This document shows positions 56,978 to 64,000 of a DNA stretch of 64,000 nt, piece after piece. Source of the stretch: Siphonodentalium dalli (taxonomy: Eukaryota > Mollusca > Scaphopoda > Gadilida > Siphonodentaliidae); assembly GCA_032622095.1 (NCBI GenBank), contig CP136068.1, positions 1,775,314 through 1,839,313 of the forward strand. The letters are read 5' to 3'. The number at the start of each line of letters is the position of its first letter. Position 1 is the first letter of the stretch. A model generated the notes under the pieces. The model did not search any database and was not told where the DNA came from. It saw only the letters and a program-made list of their open reading frames with translations. Both the position numbers and the translations under genes were made by a program.

Positions 56978-57453
56978 TGTACCACTCCGTCGGGCTACTG
57001 GTCCCACAGGTTCTAACCATTAAGTTGGAATTCTTGGAAACACGTTGATGGCATTTATTGTACAACTATATACAAGTGCACCCCATCAGGTGGCCACGGA
57101 GAATAATACAACAACATATTCTCACGCTGCACGTTAGTATCAAGTGTGCGTTCAGAACAAAAGTCAGTCAAGTCCTGGCTCTGTCTGGTATATATCCGCT
57201 GAGAGGAAAACGCCCTGAGCTCTAGATGTCGTGACTTGATTGGAACACGTGTGCGCCGCTCCCATCAACACCAGCTGTACAATTCCACCAACAACAGATG
57301 GACAATTAATAACATGTTTTGATGAAAGCAGTGAACCCCAGAGGCAATGATCTAAATCATTCACCTGAGAGTTGTTGTTCCCAACATCAGGCCAGGACAC
57401 TGACCCCAGCTAAGATTAACCATACTTACATACGTATCCTCGAAAGTATTACA
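56978..57453. repeat. ~470-bp direct duplication (F), copy 2
   Basis: About 97% like 26969-27435. Its right ~25 bases belong to the endonuclease ORF. Its left end still carries ~25 bases of RT-side sequence (TGTACCACTC...) before similarity stops. On the minus strand it contains GTATGTAAG near 57425-57433 and TTAG at ~57013-57016, an intron-like pair. Confidence 0.9.
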
Positions 57454-58874
57454 CTGACTCGTTTGGACCGTTTCAGATTGAATAACCTAAAGAATGAGTC
57501 GTGGTCAACTTCAGCTTTGTGATCAATTTCATGATTTATTTCCTGAATGTACTTACAAGATTTCAAACGATACAACCTTCGAAAGTGTGCCTTTGCGTTT
57601 TTATAGTTTGTGTAGCTATTAATAGCACCAGAGTAAGCACGGAGTCGGCCATCCCTGATCCAAATTGGGCGATACTTTTTCATTTCTTTATGCAAGCTAT
57701 TAAGTTCTTTATTCCAGAACGGTTTGAGGTGTTTTGAGAACCTCTTGGGGGGTATAAACTGATCAGATGCATATGTTATCGCGCTTACAATCTCATTATA
57801 TATAACATCAACTTCAGATACGTTAATAATGTCAGTTTTACTATCACATAGCTTTATGTCAAGAGCATTGCGATAATTTTGCAAAATTGAAGGGTCTGAA
57901 TTAACTTTTTTCCAATTTGGTTTAGAGTTATTGTTCGTGACGTTGTAAATGCCGTGATTGTCAGCTGGAAATTGCATTGTGAACAAAATTTGGCGATGAT
58001 TTGACACATTTAGGGAATCGTCATCGATTACATTCATGTCTGGTATAAGGGCTGAGTCTTCAGTGGGAATCAAAACGTGATCAATAACTGTGCCGTTATT
58101 ACTATTGTACGGAATACACGTAGAACTATTTGGGTATCTGCATCTCGAGTGATTCACAGAGAAACATTTTAGCGCTTTGACAAATTTCTTGAATGCAGAA
58201 TTCCTTGGACCCTTTTTGTCCGGATTTGCATTAAAGTCTCCCATCATAATTATTTTGCCCAGCGAACTATATGTATCGAAAACCGTGCTGACCTTTTGCA
58301 AATACTCTTTGTAAAAGTCAAGAGTGTGATTTGTAGAAGGAAGGTATATCTGGAAGATATATAGATTCTGATGTCGGCTAATTTGCATTTGAATGCCAGC
58401 AATCCTATCATCTGGAATTTTAAGAGCGGTAACGTATTTTGTGTATTTTTTATGCCACTTAAGTAGAACACCGCCGGAATATCTACCCCTCTGCATGGGT
58501 AGACGTTGCGAGGCGTCACAGACAACGTGATAATCATATTGCTTACTGATACATTGCGCATAATCTGCATTGTGTTCATGTAGCCAGTGTTCACTGACAC
58601 CTACCACATCGATATGATTAAATTCAAGAAATCTTGTTAGATAAGCCGAAGAGCTCATTAGGCCTGTGGCATTCCATGTTAGGAAGCTCCGTTTTAATTG
58701 GCTACAGTTATTGGACGTCATGATAATATATGTGGTGCTCAAATACGGCGGTACATATTGTGATATATAATTTAGAGATACATGAATACACAATGCCGAT
58801 AGTAGGCACAGCAATAAACCTATTATCGTAAAATACGACTTATGGTGTAGGTTAGAATGACAGTATGGTGACAT
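57426..58874 (-). pseudogene. LINE ORF2, endonuclease half, cut before RT
   Basis: An open 482-codon frame from ATG 58874. AP-endonuclease-type motifs: TWNATGL (residues 66-72), SEHWL (94-98), GDFNA (212-216), IDHVLIP (264-270) and SNHRQI (291-296; the usual form is SDH). A linker to RT follows (FWNKELNSLHKEM, then FFRLFNLKRSKR). It nicks target DNA for LINE insertion. Residues ~14-33 are strongly hydrophobic and look like a membrane or signal segment, unusual for an ORF2; the true start may be the later Met at 52. The frame stops in the ~470-bp repeat; RT is missing here but an RT with the same repeat lies at 26 kb. Confidence 0.85.
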
Positions 58875-58933
58875 GATATTACTTCGTGTTAATACAATTA
58901 ATAGTGCTCACTACAGGCAAGCAATCAATCAAA

Positions 58934-60671
58934 CTAATCATAATAACGGCGTTCTTCTTCGCGTTTTGTTGTATGCTCGTTGTAAGGTATCCATTTCCGA
59001 CAATAAATCCGAGGTGCCCAAAAATACCTACTTGTAACTTGGTCAACTTGAGATTCACAGACATTGATTCTAGCCGAGTTATTTGACATTAACAGAATTT
59101 TGGTGAATGAAATGTCATTTTGCGTCAGAACGTCCCTCAAGTCATATACTGTCACTTCATCAACAAAGTTGATAACAAAAACTTTAGCTGTTTCCAGTGG
59201 TTCATCAGGTCTCTGTCTAAAAACACGATCCTTGTTAATTGTTCTGGAATACGTTTCGTTCGTTTCACGGGTTTCGCTACTGTGGTCGGAATTATTGACA
59301 AGGATGCAGTTTATAGAGGCGTCTGCTGATTGGTTGTTAATGTGATCACTTGTGGATTTCTTGTTATCCTCCTTATACATATACGAATTTGGTTGAGGTC
59401 TCTGTTGAATAGAAGTGCAAAGCACCTTAACACTATTAATCAGCTCTGTTTGGGAATTCATTGAGCCAGTATGTGATTTCGACACACTTTCAATCATGGT
59501 CTGTAGTTTACTGCACGTCTCGTTAGTGTGGCGTCGGAATTCTTGCTGCATTCTGTCTGTATTCTGTTTCATTGTTTCCAACACGTTTTTGTCAATGTTA
59601 ATATTTTGAGTGTTATTCGAACATTTTCCAGGCTGTTTTGAAATTACATCTTTCAGTGTGGTGATTTGAGCGTCTTGTTTCCTCTCGGCTTTTATATAGC
59701 TTTCAACCTTCTCAAGGACCGTAGACATAACATCTTCGACTGTATTAATATTCGATCTGATCCTAGCTATTCCGTCGAGTTTGTCGCTTTCTACTCGTGA
59801 GATTGATTGCGAATTTATTACACTGGTATTTGTTAGTTCTAATAATTTATTCTCTTTATTCTGTCACTTAATGGTTTCATGAATTTATCAGGGTTTAGAC
59901 GCTCCTCCATTTTTGTAAGTCTGCTTTCAATATTAACAATGAAACCATTTATCTTTGGAAGCTGTTCATTGATATAATTCATTGCAGGCAGATACTCCGT
60001 TTTGATTGCAGCTATGTCCTTCTGAATCTGTATTATAGCATTAGGAACGTTAATTTTATGCTTGGAATCATCAATTTTGGAGTCTACGATTTGTGATTCT
60101 GGGAGACGTGGAACAACGGTTGTAGATTTTCTTCGAACAGTTTTGCTGATTAGCTCTGCAATAACATCAGGATTTTCATCAACTAAGAACAGCAGCAAGT
60201 TATAAATATCACAAGCTAGACGATCTTTAACAGGTGCGCAATTTCTGTTAGAATGCGAGATTTAATGTCTAGTGATTTGTCGAATTGGTATTTCTCAGAT
60301 TTCAAGACTAGTAGAAATATGTAGTCACGTATATCTTTTAGTGAACTTTCATTTTGAACTGCAATGAGTATTGATTCGATAACGCGATCTTTAATGGTTG
60401 TATTGACGTGTTGCAGGACAATCGTAAGATGCTGTTCGCATGAATCTGAACTTTCTTTTGATGGGCTCTCAAGATATTTTATGATATACGAATGTAGATC
60501 GACGAAGTCAGTGCTCATATTGTTCAGTCGGGAATAATTAAGTTGCTGAATAGGCCGATCGTCACTTGTGTGTGACACGTCACCGGTCGCTACACCGGTC
60601 GCATTTGAAATGTCGGTGATATGGTAGTCACTGTTATAACTCTCCATTGTCTCTCTATAGCGATAACTCAA
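58934..60671 (-). pseudogene. LINE ORF1 (RNA-binding protein), broken by two frameshifts
   Basis: Three consecutive minus-strand frames (60216-60671, 59839-60198, 58934-59728) read as one ~590-residue protein interrupted by frameshifts near 60225 and 59855. The middle and third parts are coiled-coil-like (repeated Ile/Leu with Lys/Glu; KINGFIVNIESRLTKMEERL), and the C-terminal ~100 residues (ETAKVFVINFVDEVTVYDLRD...) look like an RRM-type fold. Placement directly upstream of ORF2 and this coiled coil plus RRM-like order fit ORF1 of CR1/L1/Jockey-type LINEs. Homopolymer errors in assembly could also explain the shifts. Confidence 0.65.
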
Positions 60672-60970
60672 TTAACGAGAATGAATTGTTTGTCACACCT
60701 TTCTATATACGATCATGTCACAGAAGTATAGTGGTCATTCTGGTATGCAAATTAGTAAACACTACTTTGCATATTCAACAATATATACAACTGTGCAAAG
60801 TCAATATCTTGAATTGTACGATTCTCCAAACCTTGTTTGTTGATAATCCGTAATTTCCAATAACAGTTACATCCGTATTGTAATAAAGCAGAACAGGACA
60901 TTGTATTGTCTATTACATGGTTTATTCTATATATTAGATGTCATTATCAATGGTATTTCAACATGTCATA
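60672..60970. other. No recognised feature; likely 5' region of the LINE
   Basis: Lies just upstream (minus sense) of ORF1. No repeat or ORF recognised. Confidence 0.35.
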
Positions 60971-60971
60971 A

Positions 60972-61589
60972 TCAAGATGTCAGCCAAATAGGTCTTGTTC
61001 GGTCGGTGTCCAGTTCTGTTCTGTCATTCTCGGTAGCTGGGAGTGACGTCGCATCCTCGGGTGCACTCGGACCGGATAACCGGTACTCATCGGGACCTAA
61101 TACCGCTACATTCCCCCACGCTTTGAAAAGAAGGCCCTGTTGGAGGGGGTTGAAGAATTCGTCCATCCATCGTCATTAGTCAGTCCAAGTTCCAACGAGA
61201 CTTCTGTTACGTCATAGGCCTCCGTGGGCTCGGTTGCAGAGTCTTGTAGTCGACACATTGGATCCTGAACATCGGATGACTGACGAACACTTGTAACTTG
61301 GTCGAGGAAGGCACCGTCATATGGATGGCTGGCAGAGTGGAATTTCTCAGCATCTCGTATCATCCAACTACCAATTTCTGTCATATCTGGTAATGTCTTC
61401 GCCATTGTATCGGTCAAATGATTGTCTGGCCAGCTGGTTTACACCGCCCAATGTCTTGGCTCCATTGGGTGACCAGTTAAGTTCTTGATCCGGAACGCAT
61501 GTCGTAGTTACAGTGAGTTCCTTCTGTCGAACCGTATAGAGGTGGTCTGCACTGTGTATAATCTGGCCAGGATGAATAGCTGCTGACAT
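60972..61589 (-). pseudogene. Coding-like sequence in several frames, possibly downstream exons or a broken gene
   Basis: Three overlapping minus-strand frames (61368-61589, 61106-61417, 60972-61166) of 73, 103 and 64 codons. Composition is protein-like, with acidic stretches such as TEAYDVTEVSLELGL and PSAPEDATSLPATEND, but no family is recognised. They could be separate exons of the gene at 62-64 kb or a frameshifted pseudogene of it; no single continuous frame exists. Confidence 0.3.
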
Positions 61590-61616
61590 TCACTTCTTGG
61601 TCCACTCGACCGATAA

Positions 61617-62009
61617 CCATTGACTGGGTTCTGCGTGTTATGCTTCGTGGAATATGTACATCAATGCAGAGTGAAAGAGAAACCGGGGCCCGGCATTCTC
61701 AGTACAACATACACATGGTGGTTCAATATCGGTGTAGTATATCAGCTGGCCCGATATCCATTACCGACAATGCAACCCCAATGTTGGATTCACTCATTGC
61801 TGCATTAACTGTGAACATCATTTAAACGTTGCGAACAAGCATATGATTATGTTCAGTGAGTCATGGAGGTACATTTCCATACTGGAACCCGCATCATTCT
61901 GGCGACAAGTAAGGGTCTTAATAGTTTGCCATGGGGTCTGATGATACTCTAATCATGGCTGTGGATCTCTTCATTGTAGTTAGTAATTGCGATCCACGTC
62001 TGATTCGGA
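61617..62009. other. No recognised gene
   Basis: Possibly intron sequence of the neighbouring minus-strand gene, since a GTGAGT donor-like site sits at its right edge. Two short plus-strand frames overlap here without recognisable motifs. Confidence 0.35.
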
Positions 62010-62010
62010 C

Positions 62011-64000
62011 TCACTTGCCACCAGGATCCCAAGGCCATTGATCTGGAGAACCTGATTTATTTCGGAGCCATTTATGCTTCATTGGATTCTGGCTCGTGTT
62101 CTCCCTGTATGTTTTGTCTGCCATGGGTATAAAACCCGAACCCGGTCTGGAGACACAGGCAGACCCGCCTCCCGAACTGCCCTCCATTGTCAATAGGTCA
62201 TTATCCAATTGCTGGTTCGATTGGTCATATGCCTGTATTATTGGTGACAACACATCGTTCACGATGTCAGGAGGCTTCATGTACATTGGGTGTTCTGGCA
62301 TTTCATCGTCAAAGAAAGGTGGCTTGTTCATTTGACCCGCAGTTTCATCACAAGAGTCAAAGTGAACCTGGCTTAGAACTGTTGACGCAGCATCTAAGAC
62401 ATTAGCGGGCGACTCCAGAACTGTTGAAACAGCGTCTGAGATGCACGTGGATGATTCCAGGATTACCGAATCAGCATCATAGAAGGCCGATGATTCAAGG
62501 ATGGAGGTATCGCCAATAAGAACCTGAGACTGTACCTCCTCGGATGTCAAAGAGTCAATATGTGTGAGAAGAGGGATATGGGCGTTTCTCATATCGCCTC
62601 TGTCTACACCTGACCATCCTTGCTGCTGAAGCAGAACTGCACCTTCTTCAGATTCTGAATAATCTATTGTGCTCCGATCCAGAGAAACGCTATCGTCCCA
62701 TTCATAGATCGGCGACTTTTCGTCTTGTATGTAGCATGTGTTGGCATCGTGGTTGATATATGTCTCATCCGGCGATAGTTGTTTATGCTGAACTGCATTT
62801 CTTGAATAGAATGCATACTCATCTGGTGTCAGGAGTTGCATGTCGTCTATTTCAGACTGTACATTCAGCAGTTTGCCAGACAAGGTTGTTAGCTCCTGCA
62901 CCAGTGTCCCTGGTTGTTCCCTGTTGATAAATGGCCCAGACGCAGAATCATTTACCTTCAATGTTAAAGAGGGTATCGGCATAATATGAAGACTCGTGGT
63001 TGTTGGAGCTTCAGTCTTCAACTCAGAGCTGGGATACATCAGAGTTGGATCGAGAGACTCGGATCTGGATGTCAACGTTTCTGCTAATGGCGATATTGGG
63101 ACATCATAATCTCGGAAATCGAGACGGGGAGGGTCCCTGTGCATTGAAGAAGACTCGGGAAACCATTCTTCTGAGGGTGGATCACTCTGCGCCGAAGAAG
63201 TTTGTCGGGAATCTTTGCCGACCTGGAGCTTTGTGACTATATTATTGTCAGCTACTTCTTCCCCAACTAATTCAATTGGGCTGCCCTCTACTCTCTTATT
63301 TCCATGTGCCGACTTGATGGCTATTGTTGACGGCCGATTGTCCAGGACTGCCGTTTTGGATGCCATCTTTTCTGATAATTTGCATCGTGGCAACTTTTTG
63401 ACAAGTAAGCCAGATTGTTTGGATGCTGGCTGGTTGTAGGCCACTTGCCCTGCCATAGTGTCTTCTGATGTGTTGACCGTTTGATTAGAATGGCGATCTG
63501 CAGGAACACTGTCGGTCTCTATGGAACTCGTACATAATGGTTGGTCCTGTGTGGCCATTCTGGATGCCATCTGTATCGCAGACTTGGGAGACATTTCTTC
63601 TGAGGGCGATACTGGAACATCATAATCTCGGAAATCGAGACGGGGATGATTTCTCTGTATCGAAGACTTGGGAGACATTTCTTCTGAGGGCGATACTGGA
63701 ACCTCAATGTCTCGGGAATCAAGACGGGGAGGATCTCTCTGCGCCGAAGAAGTTTGTGAGGCTTTACTGTTGTCCGCCACCTCTTCCCTATCTAAATCAT
63801 TTGGACTGCCCCTCGCTCTCTCATGCCCATGTGCCGAGTCAGTGGTTATCGTCCATGATTGGGTGTCCCTAGCGACCGTTTTGGATGCCATCTTTTCTGT
63901 CAATTGATTTGAAGTTTCGAATGGAGGCATGTGAATGTGTGCCCCCAGTGCATCTCTAAAGCTGGTTGGCGATGGGTGGATGTCCTCTTGGAGTTTCCAT
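62011..64000 (-). CDS. Large exon of an unrecognised repeat-containing protein, partial at window edge
   Basis: Open from the right edge of the window (at least 22 codons before the Met at 63930) to a TGA at 62011, ~662 codons. Ser/Pro/Asp/Glu-rich, no membrane segment. Numbering from that Met: a ~28-residue repeat with RDPPRLDxRDxxVPxSPxxE at ~65-90, 92-119 and 264-290; a ~45-residue repeat beginning EKMASKT at 12 and 187; a ~15-residue Ser-rich repeat with V(L/I)ES at ~474-520. The larger block has clearly been duplicated. At the 3' end GTGAGT (donor-like) overlaps the stop codon, so the frame probably continues by splicing. Most likely a disordered host protein; no function can be named. 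A decayed or domesticated element is possible. Confidence 0.6.
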   Translation of the reverse strand, partial: WKLQEDIHPSPTSFRDALGAHIHMPPFETSNQLTEKMASKTVARDTQSWTITTDSAHGHERARGSPNDLDREEVADNSKASQTSSAQRDPPRLDSRDIEVPVSPSEEMSPKSSIQRNHPRLDFRDYDVPVSPSEEMSPKSAIQMASRMATQDQPLCTSSIETDSVPADRHSNQTVNTSEDTMAGQVAYNQPASKQSGLLVKKLPRCKLSEKMASKTAVLDNRPSTIAIKSAHGNKRVEGSPIELVGEEVADNNIVTKLQVGKDSRQTSSAQSDPPSEEWFPESSSMHRDPPRLDFRDYDVPISPLAETLTSRSESLDPTLMYPSSELKTEAPTTTSLHIMPIPSLTLKVNDSASGPFINREQPGTLVQELTTLSGKLLNVQSEIDDMQLLTPDEYAFYSRNAVQHKQLSPDETYINHDANTCYIQDEKSPIYEWDDSVSLDRSTIDYSESEEGAVLLQQQGWSGVDRGDMRNAHIPLLTHIDSLTSEEVQSQVLIGDTSILESSAFYDADSVILESSTCISDAVSTVLESPANVLDAASTVLSQVHFDSCDETAGQMNKPPFFDDEMPEHPMYMKPPDIVNDVLSPIIQAYDQSNQQLDNDLLTMEGSSGGGSACVSRPGSGFIPMADKTYRENTSQNPMKHKWLRNKSGSPDQWPWDPGGK

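Noticed and set aside
61740-61800. Possible LINE ORF1 fragment (similar to 58980-59030)
   Set aside because: The shared stretch (TATCCATT-CCGACAAT) is too short and out of frame to support a call.

Overview
The window looks like intergenic, repeat-dominated DNA from an animal, probably a marine invertebrate and perhaps a lophotrochozoan (inference from the mix of element types, not proven). There are no operons, ribosome-binding sites, CRISPR arrays, rRNA or tRNA genes. Almost everything recognisable is a mobile element, a fossil of one, or tandem-repeat DNA. The only strong candidate for a host gene is an open exon running off the right edge (62.0-64.0 kb, minus strand).

Layout. 0-7.7 kb: a broken Penelope-like reverse transcriptase between two ~550-bp inverted repeats that carry a hammerhead-ribozyme-like core, flanked by AT-rich direct repeats. 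The right-hand copy of these is interrupted by 1.7 kb holding the 3' end of a LINE and a 67-bp-arm hairpin. 9.7-14.4 kb: LINE RT relic, a 110-bp tandem repeat, a LINE C-terminus, a hAT-like non-autonomous element. 15-25 kb: MITEs, a fold-back element, a Helentron-like tandem array, a TIR element with 6-bp target duplications. 26.0-27.4 kb: LINE RT half. 30.19-38.18 kb: a complete, very young Ty3/gypsy-type LTR element with env, minus strand, 4-bp target duplication. 39-44 kb: nested MITEs. 44.2-49.8 kb: a ~37-bp satellite. 49.8-56.2 kb: a ~164-bp tandem array of the Helentron-like family. 57.0-60.7 kb: LINE ORF1 and endonuclease half. 60.9-64 kb: host-like coding sequence.

Most notable points. 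(1) The LTR element has lost reverse transcriptase, RNase H and the integrase core, yet the reading frame stays open from protease into the integrase C-terminal domain. Its env ORF is full length and its LTRs differ by only about two substitutions and a 4-bp indel, so the deleted form was probably mobilised in trans recently. (2) The RT half (26 kb) and the endonuclease half (57 kb) of one LINE type share a ~470-bp direct duplication at their broken edges, as if a single LINE had been split by ~29.5 kb of inserted DNA. (3) A TA-target MITE family is present with filled and empty sites inside the same window, once nested in a second transposon family with clean 6-bp target duplications. (4) A short repeat present three times carries conserved CRE, E-box/ETS and partly NRF1-like sites, resembling a dispersed promoter.

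These parts do not form a pathway. They are layers of insertion: old LINE and Penelope fossils, then tandem arrays, then MITEs nested in both, with the LTR element among the youngest. Copy ages and family names are inferred by eye; alignments and database searches were not run.
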